NCBI GenBank assembly: GCA_914767885.1
Contig: CAJZBQ010000018.1
Span: 868,001-932,000, forward strand
DNA length: 64,000 nucleotides
Reading direction: 5' to 3'
Origin: Blepharisma stoltei
Taxonomy: Eukaryota; Ciliophora; Heterotrichea; Heterotrichida; Blepharismidae
Below are positions 23,718 through 33,450 of this stretch, piece after piece. Each line of letters starts with the position of its first letter. Position 1 is the stretch's first letter. A model generated the notes under the pieces. That model was not told the origin of the DNA and did not search any database. It saw only the letters and a list, made by a program, of their open reading frames with translations. The translations under genes and the position numbers were made by a program.

Positions 23718-24549
23718 ATGGAAACCAAGGAAAAAGCTACTATGTCTTCACCATTTCAATATGAAGCAACTCTTCTAGATCAAAACCCAGGCATTGTGTG
23801 GGGAATGATAAAAAACCTCCAATTTGACGTTCTTTGCCCAAGCTGAATCGCAAATGTTCACTGGGAACAAGGAGAGCCAGGAAAAGTAGGCTCAGTCGTG
23901 ACTTTTGAGTATACCGATGGAGCTAAATGGCAATTTCAGGTATCTGAAATAAGTGATATTAAAAATACAATTGTTTTTGAGCTAATCGAAGCAAATCCTC
24001 CAGCTATGGCTACAGGAATTCTTAATCCTAATTTAAAAGAAAAAAATAGGTAAAATTTCCATTTTTGATACTTAAAGCCCACTTTAAATTGGATCAAAAT
24101 TTTTTCAATCGGAAAATTTTATAGGTAAAAAATACTAATTATAAAATTAGCTTTGACGTAATTTACTAGGAAAAGTGCAATGAAAATGTTATTTAAATGA
24201 TTTTCTCACTGAATCAATTAGATTTTTGGATTAATTTTATAAAAATAAATTAAAATTCAAAAACATCTCTTCAATTTATTTTTTTAATTTATATAAAAAA
24301 TTTATTATAGATAAAATTTAATATAAATTGTTATTAGTTTAAATTGGAAGAGAATTTTGTTCCAATTAAAAAGGGGGGGATTTAATAAAAATTACAATCC
24401 ATAAAGAAACACTTAACAATAAAACATTTTTGATTTGGGAAACAATTTTTTCGACTGATACAACAACAGAAGTTATTTTAGACAATAAATTCAAAAAAGT
24501 TGATTTTTTAGTATCAATGTCAAGATATTTTCAAGCAGCATCGCAATAA
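23718..24549 (+). CDS. SRPBCC (START/AHA1-like) lipid-binding-fold protein
   Basis: About 160 residues after IES removal. N-terminal half: QYEATLLDQNPGIVWGMIKN, then W...VHWEQGEPGKVGSVVTFEYTDG; C-terminal half: ITIHKETLNNKTFLIWETIF followed by the FKKVDFL helix. This is the strand-helix grip of SRPBCC domains. One Trp is TGA (CPSWIANV). The join after residue ~105 (ILNPNL-IKITIH) needs removal of 349 bp from 24033, whereas inverted ends begin at 24072, leaving 39 bp un-explained; a second small IES abutting the first would fit. Ligand unknown. Confidence 0.7.
24072..24381. mobile_element. IES (310 bp), AATTGGAACAAA family
   Basis: Inverted ends TTAAAGCCCACTTTAAATTGG and TTAAATCCCCCCCTTTTTAA with TTA at 24072 and 24382. 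Internal tracts (ACTGAATC.ATTA, AAATTAAAATTCAAA) match the IES at 21051. A coding-compatible left boundary is TTA 24033-24035. Confidence 0.7.
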
Positions 24550-25429
24550 TGTAAAATTATAGAAATTATATGATAATTTGATTCAATAAATAAATTTGAT
24601 TGTTCAGAGTATTTTAGGTATTGATTTTATTTATTTAAATAGTAAAAAAATAAGTTTAAATCGTCTAAAATTATTTTGCTAACCTAAAAATTGGAAAAAT
24701 TATAACCATCATTGATGACCAAAAATGACGCATTTCCCTGCCTGCCTCAAATTACCTATCTTTGATAATATAAATCTTAGAGATATATTACAGCATAATC
24801 GCATCTACGCAATTATAATGTGATTACTAGGATATTTATTAATATATTGTATACTCTATCTCTTATTGCTAACGCATAAACAATTTTATATGAAAACATA
24901 TTTATGGGTGAGGCGAAAAAAACCCTGCTGGGATTTTTTCCGCCAACTTTTTCACCGTCAAATTTTATAGGAAAATTTGAATTTTCTCCAGATGGCGGAA
25001 AAAACCCCATAATAAAAAAAAAGTAGTGGCGGAAAAAACCCCAGCGAAAACAAAAACCGTCAAAGTCAGAGGAAAAAGCCCCCAAATGGTGCTAAAAACG
25101 GAGGAAAAAAACCCCAATATCCAATATAATTAAATGCTTAAAATGATAGGCAAATATTAGAGAAAATACAAATAAATATTTATAATTTAGTTACAATAAA
25201 TCAATTAAAACAATATTAATATATAGATGTATAGATTTATTCTCAAAGTAACTATAAAGCTATGATTAACAAAAATAATGGAAAAATATAAAAATCAACT
25301 ATAAAAAAAAATTTACATTAGAGGAAAAAACCCCGAGTATGGGGTGAAAATTGGCGGAAAAAAACCCCAATGTTTTTTTTTTTATAATAATTTTTTTTCA
25401 AATATTGTCAGCGAGGATAGATTTTTATA

Positions 25430-25795
25430 TAGCGATGACCCCCCTCAATCTTCATGTCTATTGCAACAAAAATGCAATTTTTTAATATAAAATTTTATAT
25501 AGAAAAAAATAATTTTTCATGTCTCTTGCAACAAATTTTCGATGCGCATCTTAAATTTTTCGTACTTTTTAGCTATATAAGTTTATAAAATGGCGAGCGA
25601 TTACAATAGCCTTCCAAATCTCGATGAGAAGGTCATTGGAACGCCTACAGCAGCGCTGTTTTATTTTTTTTTGAGAACTCACCTAGAGAAAAATGCATTA
25701 AATTTTTTTTATAAAAATGTTGTGTTGAGTACGCATGAAGATTTTTTCGGAAAATTTTTGTTGCAATAGACATGAAGATTGAGGGGGCCATCGTT
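25430..25795. mobile_element. Nested ~366-bp palindromic insert with a 59-codon ORF
   Basis: Inverted ends CCCCCTCAATCTTCATGTC at 25439 and its complement ending at 25788, extending outward through CGATG to TA. The end motif is partly repeated inside (TTCATGTCTCTTGCAAC at 25516). An ORF 25590-25769 (MASDYNSLPNLDEKVIG..., TAG stop) runs almost to the right inverted repeat; whether it is expressed is unknown. Confidence 0.65.
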
Positions 25796-25824
25796 ATGTT
25801 TGTGGATTTATAAATATTCAATAC

Positions 25825-26440
25825 AATGGGTGAAGCGGATACAATTCAGCATATTTGCTCCAGTCTCATCAATCAGGCTAAGACTAAGTTATATGCTTCC
25901 TTTATTATGAGCTTTTCAGGATATGTCGAGGATGAATCAAAGGTGAGCTAGTCTTATGCGTTGCAGGCGGATACACGTTTTGCTAGTACAGGATTTGTCG
26001 TAGTGGATACAAGGTGAACTGGCATAGCCCCTATATGTATTTTGATCTCTGTAGAACAATATCTAAAGATCAAAAGTAGCTATCTAAAAATTCTTCTAAC
26101 AATGGCAAAGACCATTTATATGGCCAGTTCACGTTTGGCTTGACAAATACAATCTATAGAAAAAGTTTGCAAAGCCAAATCTGTACTTGCTATAAAAATA
26201 ACAATTTTCATTGCCATTTTTACTTCTAAGATCGCTATTTTACCTCTTAAGGTATTCTTTCATAGCGATCTATATAGGATATATCGCAGTTGGATGCAGG
26301 ATGATCTCTAGAGGATGTGTCGCAGGCGAATACAAAATAAGCAAGAACAGGATGTGCCACAAGTTGACACAAGATGAGCTAGTGCAGTTTGTGTCGCAGG
26401 TGAATATAAGATGAGCTAGTACATGATGCATCGAAAGTAA
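25825..26440 (+). repeat. Degenerate ~35-40-bp tandem repeats
   Basis: The phrase GATG(T)GTCGCAGG(C/T)GAATACA followed by AGATGAGCTAGTAC recurs with variation at about 25930, 25970, 26290, 26340 and 26400. Copies are heavily mutated and interspersed with other sequence. Confidence 0.5.
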
Positions 26441-27203
26441 ATATATGGTTTAAGTATTGGATAGTATTAAAAACTAAATTTTTCACCTTCTTGTTTATTA
26501 TTCAAATAATTTTTACAATTAGAACGCTGAATGATTTAGCAATATATAAATAGCTCATAGATTGACAACTAGAATAAAATAGTTTAATAATTAATTAATT
26601 AATTTATTAATTAGCCGGTAATAAGCATTAAAAATCTATCCTCGCTGACAATATTTGAAAAAAAAATTATTATAAAAAAAAAAAACATTGGGGGTTTTTT
26701 CCGCCAATTTTCACCCCATACTCGGGGTTTTTTCCTCTGATTTTCGCACCGTTTCGGGGGTTTTTTTCCGCCAGGTTTTGAATGTAAATTTTTTTTATAG
26801 TTGATTTTTTTATATTTTTCCATTATTTTTTGTTAATCATAGCTTTATAGTTACTTTGAGAAATAAATCTATACATCTATATATTAATATTGTTTTAATT
26901 GATTTATTGTAACTAAATTATAAATATTTATTTGTATTTTCTCTAATATTTGCCTATCATTTTAAGCATTTAATTATATTGGATATTGGGGTTTTTTCCT
27001 CCGTTTTTAGCACCATTTGGGGGCTTTTTCCTCTGACTTTGACGGTTTTTGTTTTCGCTGGGGGTTTTTTCCGCCACTACTTTTTTTTTATTATGGGGGT
27101 TTTTTCCGCCATCTGGAGAAAATTCAAAATTTTCCTATAAAATTTGACGGTGAAAAAGTTGGCGGAAAAAATCCCAGCGGGGTTTTTTCCGCCTCACCCC
27201 ATA

Positions 27204-27743
27204 TTTATTATAAAAATAGAAAATATTTTTTAATCCCATCTTTGATCGAACGATGACGATAGGCTTGATTAAGTATGGGGTAGAAAGTGAATGCTTTGTA
27301 AATAATAAATATCTATAAAAATTATAAAATTTCCCAATATAATCTTGTAATATAAATCAAATTGGTTTTATTATTTTGTAGTACTCAATAACTACTAAAA
27401 GCCCCATTTGTTATTTATCACCTTTTTAAATATGGTTATAAATATGAAATTAAATATTTTCCTATTTTTGTTTTTCGGATTTTAGTTTTATTAATTCAGA
27501 AAGCGGGTCTGGCGTAATCGATACATTGGTGATGAAAATGCTTAAAAGAGTATGAAACACCTAACCGGTTTTCCGACTTACAAAAAGTGCTTGCACAATG
27601 TGAGAGATAGCGCAGGAGTACTCACATTTTCATAATTTAATAAATAGTTAAACTTATTTTTTCCTTCTTTAATTTTAGCATTATTATGTCCTTTTTATTA
27701 AGACTTCTTATTTGACTAACCCAAATTAACAGCTTTATTAAAA
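27204..27743. other. Intergenic; degenerate GATCGAACGAT hairpin and a less AT-rich patch
   Basis: 27230-27285 contains CCCATCTTTGATCGAACGATG facing TTGATTAAGTATGGGG, a worn version of the hairpin end of the 56822 IES. 27490-27640 is less AT-rich than its flanks, with no ORF; a non-coding RNA is possible but none was recognised. Confidence 0.35.
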
Positions 27744-28583
27744 TTATATAATATTGCACCCTGATTTATTTCCTCTTAGCCCTATTTTTAACTCTGCTAT
27801 AAGCTCATCTGCAACTTTCAGCTTCCTTGATTTTTTCTTATAATTCTCAAACATCCATAAATAAATACTTTCTTTTTCTTCCAAAAACGGACTCTCATCA
27901 CTAGCGCACACAAATTTCACATTTTTCAATAAATCATGGTTTCTTTCTTTCATTATTGCAGTATAGCCTGATCTCTGCTTTAGATTAGGCTTGTTGAACG
28001 TCGGGAGATGCCAGATGGGGAATTGACTTTGCCAGCAAGCGTTGGCTTGTCAACTTCTCCCGACGTCAGGCAAGCCTTATACAAAGCAGGGATAGGCTAT
28101 AGTTTTTCTTTCAGATCCTATTGCTACCATGATCCCAGCCCCTAAATTAATGCTTGGCTCGATTTCATATCATAAATTAATTGTATTGAGCTCATCATTT
28201 ATGACTGGATAAGCAGGAACTCTTGATATTTTGTGAGGAAGCTCTTTTGATGGCAGCATGCTGTCTTGTAAATATTTGTCATATAATTCTCTAGCTTTGT
28301 GAAAACTGGCTATATCGTCTACTAAATAAGTAATAATTCCTAAATAGCAGTCTTCTTGAATTAGATTTAAAACATGCTCAAATGTGCTTTCAGTGACGAA
28401 CCAAAAGTTAAAGTGTATTCAGAGCTTGTCAGTGCTCACTATACGCGTGACTTGACGAATTGAGCCATATTCATTGACTTGATAAGAGTCTGGATTTCTT
28501 CTGAACATTCGAAGTAGAAATTCTTCAGATCCATCGCCAAGGACTATTGCATCTATATCATCATATAAAATCGGCTCATCCAT
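27744..28583 (-). CDS. Unknown protein with C-terminal CaaX-like box
   Basis: 233 residues after removing the 138-bp IES at 27962 (702 nt). Ends in GLRGNKSGCNII, a plausible CaaX prenylation signal (Cys-Asn-Ile-Ile). Mid-protein YLGIITYLVDDIASFHKARE recalls the fourth strand and following helix of Ras-like GTPases (VYD..D..SF), but no P-loop GxxxxGKS or NKxD was found, so any relation is distant. Two TGA Trp codons (DKLWIHFNFW, INLWYEIE). Prenylation and membrane attachment are inferred. Confidence 0.6.
27962..28099. mobile_element. GC-rich palindromic IES (138 bp), TATAG class
   Basis: TA at 27962-27963 and 28100-28101. Inverted ends TATAGCCTGATCTCTGCTTT and TATAGCCTATCCCTGCTTTG, then GTCGGGAGA inner arms. 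Excision restores GSERKT-TAIMKERNHD in frame. Confidence 0.82.
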
Positions 28584-28764
28584 ATTAAAATTATATCAAA
28601 ATTCTAACTTGCATAATACTCTTTTTAATTGGGATATCTTCAGAATTATGTTTAGGTAGGGTTGAAATTAACTACTTCCCTCCCCTCCGTGAGCAAGCAA
28701 AATTCTTGTCTGCTCACAAAGGGTTTATTTTTGATTTTAAAGAATTATTCACAAAATTTAAGAC

Positions 28765-28900
28765 ATTTAAGCAAAAACAGTGCATGCAAGGACTGTAGAT
28801 GGAATATAGAAGATGAATTTCATCTTTTAAATGATTGTTATTTATACGAAAATTATAAAGTGGAGTTACTAATGCAATTAAAAAAACGAAGTTCTTAAAG
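28765..28900 (+). pseudogene. Possible LINE reverse-transcriptase C-terminal remnant
   Basis: The frame reads CKDCRWNIEDEFHLLNDC followed by YLYENYKVELL: a CCHC knuckle (C-x2-C-x8-H-x4-C) plus a following helix as found at the end of many non-LTR retrotransposon ORF2 proteins. Only this fragment is intact. Confidence 0.45.
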
Positions 28901-29258
28901 GAATTATTAAGAGAATTTTAATTTGCATGAGGTTGTACTGTATAATTTTTAAGTTTATTAGATGGTTAGAGGGGATTCGTGGAGATGTAGTGATGGAAAT
29001 TGGCAACTATATCAAGAATTTTATTTATTTGTTAATATTTCCAAAATATATAAATGTTTGATCACAGAGAAAAGTCTAAATAATAATAATGATAATATAT
29101 AAATTTTAGGGTAAAATTGCTTTGTTGAAATTTTAAAAAATGCCAATTCGCAAAAATTGGAAAGCAAATATTAATTTAATTTGTAAATTTTATGTTTTAA
29201 AATGCAAGTTGTTTAAAATAAATAGAATTATTCATTATAATAATTATCACTTATATAT

Positions 29259-29721
29259 TATATACATAAAAAAGGTGACGACAGACCACCCGACCTCTCG
29301 ACCCTATTTCTTCATCAGCAGGCAACGGCCCAGTGTTGAGGATTTAGGTGGAAAGGGGTCGGTAATCCTTTATGTATAGTCGGGCTGGGTTTTCCTCGGG
29401 CCCATGGAGCTAATCCCTGGACTTAGAGTTTTTCCTCCGGTACAACCATTGGAAAGGGCAAGGTCGGCCAATGTCTGATGGGCAATATGACCCTCAGACC
29501 GTGAAAACAGTATTTGCCTAACGAGAAACTGGGAGTTTCGACCCAGGTGGTTGGTCCTAGACTCCAGGAGCCATGGAAATCAAGACTGGTGCGCGGAGCC
29601 TCACCTGCGGCGGTGGGGAAGGGTGTCTGCCTGATCCCTCAGTGATGATGAACGTTTAGGAGTGAAAATCCCCGGCCCTTGCGAAAGCGAATGGAATAAT
29701 CTAATCTAATCACTTATATAT
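29259..29721. mobile_element. 463-bp GC-rich retroposon-like insert
   Basis: Direct repeats TCACTTATATAT at 29247-29258 and 29710-29721. Head ATATACATAAAAAAGG matches the inserts at 21105 and 61747. No ORF; sits inside an IES. Confidence 0.7.
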
Positions 29722-29908
29722 CAAATATTTTTCATAGAAATTTTTCTATTAAAAAAATTTTTGTTGAAATGGCGGAGAGAGTTAGTGACTTTAATTTTAA
29801 TATAAATAGAGGTTTAATTTAGTTAGCCTTGATTTAAGAATAATAATAAAAAATTGAATAAAATAGTTAAATATTTACTCTGATGAGTGATTGTCGTTTT
29901 TTTTTATA

Positions 29909-30140
29909 TAGCTCAGGCGCATTTGTGGCTTGAGCTTCCCGATCTTTCCGAACTTGATTATAGGGGAGTTGCTCGAACCAATGAATGCTGGCTTAGCCAA
30001 CTCCCCCAAATGGTAAGAACCCTGCATCATTTCATTTTTTATCACTTGGGGAATTGGTCAAACCAATATTAGTTGGTTTAACCCACTCCCTCTATCACTT
30101 CAGGAAATATCGGGAAGCCCGTGCCATAAAGATGCTCGGC
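29909..30140. mobile_element. Palindromic element (232 bp), TATAG class, overlapping EF-hand gene end
   Basis: Imperfect ~65-bp inverted ends TATAGCTCAGGCGCATTTGTG and TATAGCCGAGCATCTTTATGG, both continuing through TTCCCGAT.TTTCC. The right arm overlaps the last 20 codons of the EF-hand ORF as read in germline DNA. Confidence 0.7.
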
Positions 30141-30692
30141 TATATCATTTATAAAGAAATCCAAAAATTCTTTATACGTAATTTTCCCTTTATTTTCTGT
30201 ATCAATTAAGCTCAACAATCTTTTGGACTCTTCCTCATTTTGAATATTAATCCCAAGAATCTCTGTAACTCTCCTCAAATCTTTAGCATCAATATACCCA
30301 GTTTTTTTGATATCCATCAAAGCAAATGCTTGCATTAAAGATTCCTCTAAATTGTTTTGTGACATAATCGATTCGTACATTTTTGAGAAGGCTTCGAAAT
30401 CGCATTCACTTGAGCCATCAGGAAATGATGAAATCTGAGAAATATTAATAATTGATAAATATTCCTGAGTCTGCCTTATTTCTGGACTACTTGGTTCTGA
30501 ATGGACAAAAAGATTGCTGTTTGCTGGGTTATTTAAAGTTAAATATCGTTCGCTTGAATCTTCAAGCTCCATTAAGGCGTTCTTAAAGGGATCTATAGTA
30601 ATTTTTCCATCGTTGTCTGGCTTGAATAAATCAAATACAAATTTCAGCTCAAGTTTTTGATAGTCAGAGAGCGTAAATCCTTGAGAATCCAT
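30078..30692 (-). CDS. EF-hand calcium-binding protein (centrin/calmodulin-like)
   Basis: Start ATG 30692 (MDSQGFTLSDYQK). Four helix-loop-helix units are suggested; clearest are FKPDNDGKITIDPF (position 1 not acidic), MDIKKTGYIDAKDL and IDTENKGKITYKEF. An insertion of ~50 Ser/Pro-rich residues separates the first hand from the rest. In germline DNA the frame ends at TAA 30078, but its last ~20 codons lie in the TATAG palindrome; after excision the protein would end at FFINDI or ~12 residues later, depending on which TA is used. Confidence 0.75.
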   Translation of the reverse strand: MDSQGFTLSDYQKLELKFVFDLFKPDNDGKITIDPFKNALMELEDSSERYLTLNNPANSNLFVHSEPSSPEIRQTQEYLSIINISQISSFPDGSSECDFEAFSKMYESIMSQNNLEESLMQAFALMDIKKTGYIDAKDLRRVTEILGINIQNEEESKRLLSLIDTENKGKITYKEFLDFFINDIAEHLYGTGFPIFPEVIEGVG

Positions 30693-31035
30693 ATTACCAC
30701 AATTATAAAAAAAATCAACATAGATAAAAATAAAGGGTAACATAAAAATTTAAGACTTTCTTACTCTCCATATTTAATAACGAAAATCATTGGGAAAATT
30801 AGCCCAGAGAAAAATTTTTATATTTACACACGATAAAATTGTTTTTATTTGATAAATATTTTTTATATAAAACATTTTTATATATAATTAATTATTGATA
30901 TAGCGAGATCTCCAGCTAATTATATTAATTTTAGCATTCTTGAAGATAATTTATTAATTAAATTAACTTTTTTCTTTTCAAATATTTGTAAACTTGGATT
31001 TTTAAATTTCGAAAAATAATTTATATATAAAAGCT

Positions 31036-31749
31036 TTAAAAATTAACTCCAAATAAGCTTAAAGGGAAAGTTAGTGATATTATGTGTCTTATACTTGCTG
31101 GCTCTTGGATGACCTGAACAATATTGGCATTAAGTCCCCATAGCTGTGCTTCTCTTATAAATAGCTCACTCCCTCCTCCAACACCAAAATAATAAGCTTT
31201 ACAAGCTACCAAGCACTCACCTTTTATAGTTGAATTTATTGCTTGCAATAAATTAGGATAATAATCTGTATTGTAAATGCTGTCACTTGTTAAAATTAAG
31301 TCAAATTTTCCTAAAATGCTCATATCTTGCCAAGCACCTGCATAATATTTTGCAGATTTCCCTGGGCAGTTTATTTGAACATTATTCATAGTTGTTAGTT
31401 GAAGGACAGCTGCATTGTAGTCTTGAAAAACCACCTCAGCTCCTCTAGATAAACAATAAATCCCTGGAAGCCCGTGGCCACAGCCTAGCTCAAGCACCCT
31501 TCCTTTAATTTCAATATTTTTCAGATAATTAGTTAAATCAAGCGCACATTCCCACAGTCTAAGTCCTCCTTCATAATGACCTGGAATGATATCTGACATC
31601 TCAGAGAGCCCCACTTCACTATTTGAGATATCTGCGTATTGGAAACCACCTGTCAATTTATATCGAGGGACTTCTATTTTTTCATCAAGCTCTATCAAAG
31701 GCTCAACTGGTATAGGAGCTCTAAGTTCAGGAGGACTAAATAATTTCAT
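31036..31749 (-). CDS. Protein-histidine methyltransferase (METTL18-like)
   Basis: 237 residues, uninterrupted. Class I SAM methyltransferase: GHYEGGLRLWECALDLTNYL, motif I VLELGCGHGLPGI, FQDYN at the acidic strand-2 position, then FDLILTSDSIYN and KAYYFGVGGGSELF. These segments and their spacing match METTL18, which methylates a histidine of ribosomal protein uL3. Starts 50 bp downstream of the VPS54-N gene on the same strand. Confidence 0.88.
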   Translation of the reverse strand: MKLFSPPELRAPIPVEPLIELDEKIEVPRYKLTGGFQYADISNSEVGLSEMSDIIPGHYEGGLRLWECALDLTNYLKNIEIKGRVLELGCGHGLPGIYCLSRGAEVVFQDYNAAVLQLTTMNNVQINCPGKSAKYYAGAWQDMSILGKFDLILTSDSIYNTDYYPNLLQAINSTIKGECLVACKAYYFGVGGGSELFIREAQLWGLNANIVQVIQEPASIRHIISLTFPLSLFGVNF

Positions 31750-31799
31750 TTTTCTGAAGTAGCTTTATTTTAATTAAAGAAATATTAAAAAATAAATTT

Positions 31800-33261
31800 T
31801 TATATATGATTTTGCACTTCTTGGGATGGATTTGGAAAATTATGTAAATTATCTAAAGTATCAGGGATATCTGGACTTTTTTTGATATCTCAGTTTTGAA
31901 GGAAATTTTGAAATTGCTCTAAGACTTCATTTGATTTATCATTTGAAATATTTTTTCATATTATAGAGAATTCTTGGACAATGTCTGCCATTTGTTTTAG
32001 ATCACTTAATGATAAAGTTTCATTTAAAATATTTTCTTCTAGAGGCTCTTCTTTTTTGATGGATTTTTGATTTTTTAATTTTGAGGAAATTGTTTCTTGG
32101 ATTTTTATTATTAATTGAGTGGCTAAAGAGTAGTGTGAAAATTTTAAGAGCTGCTGAATTGTAGGCTGAGTTTCTTTTACAGCTGCAATCAATTTTAAAC
32201 TTTCTTGTGCGGCTTTAATATTGTTTAATCGCCTTTTGAGGAAAAATAATCTTAGGTATCTGGATTCAATTTTATTCAGAAAAGCATTACTAGATGCATT
32301 TAAATGGTGCAAATTTTCTAAGCACCCAGAAACTTCAGTTATCAAGCTTTGCATTATTTTAATTGAATCCATAATGTCTTCTCAATTCTCCCTCATTTTA
32401 TGGAAAACAGATAAATCAGTGCAATCCAAATATAAATTTAGCTCTTCTGCTTCTTCTTCATTTATTTTTAAATGTGGCAAGATTTTAAATTTCGGATTAA
32501 AAAATTCTTCAGGTACAAAATGATAACAATTTTCTGGTGTAAAATATTCGCTTTCATCTTTATTCTCCATTTTTTCTGGTTCACCAATTATCTTATCATA
32601 TTTATGATATTTTTCTAACAGTGCCTCAAATTCTTTTTCCGTAACAGTAGTTTCTGATTGTCTTATTTTGTTTTCGCTGAAGAAAGTTCTTACTCCCCCC
32701 CCCCCCCTCCGTGAGCGAACAAAACCATTAGAAAAATCGCCATTTTTTGACCAAAAACCCACCCTCCGTGAGTGAACAAAAAATTTTTTTAATAGAAAAA
32801 ATTTTAATGGAAAAAAATTTTGATATATAAGTGATAATTAGTATAATGAAATCTAGAGCTAATTCTGTTTAATTTTAAACAAATTGCGTTTTAAAACATA
32901 AATTTTGCAAATTAAATTAATATTTGCTTCCCAATTTTTGCAAATTAGGGATTTTTTTAAATTTCGAAAAAAATATTTTTTATAAAATTTATATATAAAT
33001 TTTTTTTTAAAAAAAAAAATTAACCCCCCTCCGTGAGCGAACAAAATTTTTTTGTTCGCTCACGGGGGGGGGGGGGGGAGTTAGAAAACTTTTATAAAAA
33101 TCTTCAATAATTGATTCATCTGGGTCATTATTTATTGAAGTCAAGTTCTGACTCATTCGAATTTCTCTAGAATTTCTCAATTCATAAGGATGCAGCAATA
33201 TGTGCTCAAAGGATGAATTGCAATCTGAAAAAGATGCTTGACTGGTAAGAAAAGAATCCAT
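31800..33261 (-). CDS. VPS54 N-terminal-domain protein, short form
   Basis: 356 residues after removing the 391-bp IES at 32690 (1,071 nt). The segment FVPEEFFNPKFKILPHL, LNLYLDCTDLSVFHKM and especially LIAAVKETQPTIQQLLKFS match the N-terminal coiled region of VPS54, a GARP tethering-complex subunit for endosome-to-Golgi traffic. VPS54 is normally near 1,000 residues; here the protein stops with TAA 31800-31802 and the next gene begins within 50 bp. TGA Trp at RENWEDIMD, SIIWKNIS and LQNWDIKK. Confidence 0.72.
32690..33080. mobile_element. IES, CTCCGTGAG family (391 bp), in VPS54-N gene
   Basis: TTA at 32690-32692 and 33081-33083. Excision joins FYKSFL-RTFFSENKIRQ. Nearly the same sequence and layout as the 3691 copy: end motif, subterminal motif near 32760, A/T core with AATTTTTGCAAATTAGGGA, and terminal hairpin 33015-33080. 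Poly-C/poly-G runs next to both ends differ in length. Confidence 0.87.
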
Positions 33262-33450
33262 AATTAAAAGTAATGGCTGGCTAATTTTCTCCCTAAATTT
33301 GTAATCTATCTCTATTTAATTGCAATTTTCTTCTAAAAACTATTACTATTTTTATTAAAATATATAACTATAATTCCTAACACAAATAGAATAAAACTTC
33401 AATTTCAAAAGTCTTGATCATTTTGAAATAATTAACAAAATAATAAACGA

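Larger units (their letters stand above)
24903..27203. mobile_element. 2.3-kb element with >500-bp terminal inverted repeats
   Basis: Left arm 24903-25427 and right arm 26627-27203 are near-identical inverted copies, starting TATGGG(G)TGAGGCGG. The right arm has ~50 bp absent from the left. Each arm carries several GGGGTTTTTTCCGCC motifs in both orientations, like subterminal transposase-binding repeats. The centre lacks a transposase-sized ORF, so this is a non-autonomous element; it contains a nested palindromic insert and a degenerate tandem array. Confidence 0.8.
28668..29784. mobile_element. Composite intergenic IES, CTCCGTGAG family, with two nested elements
   Basis: Left end TTCCCTCCCCTCCGTGAGC, right end GGCGGAGAGAGTTAG, with family tracts (AATTCGCAAAAATTGGAAAGC) at 29146. 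A LINE-like coding remnant (28765) and a direct-repeat-flanked insert (29259) lie inside, expanding a ~300-400-bp element to 1.1 kb. Confidence 0.65.

Noticed and set aside
24903-27203. Assembly artefact (mirror duplication)
   Set aside because: Arms differ by a ~50-bp segment and scattered bases, and the core is not palindromic.
27490-27640. Telomerase RNA template, because of AACACCTAACC
   Set aside because: The phrase does not contain a permutation of the CCCTAACA repeat expected for Blepharisma telomeres, and no pseudoknot was evident.
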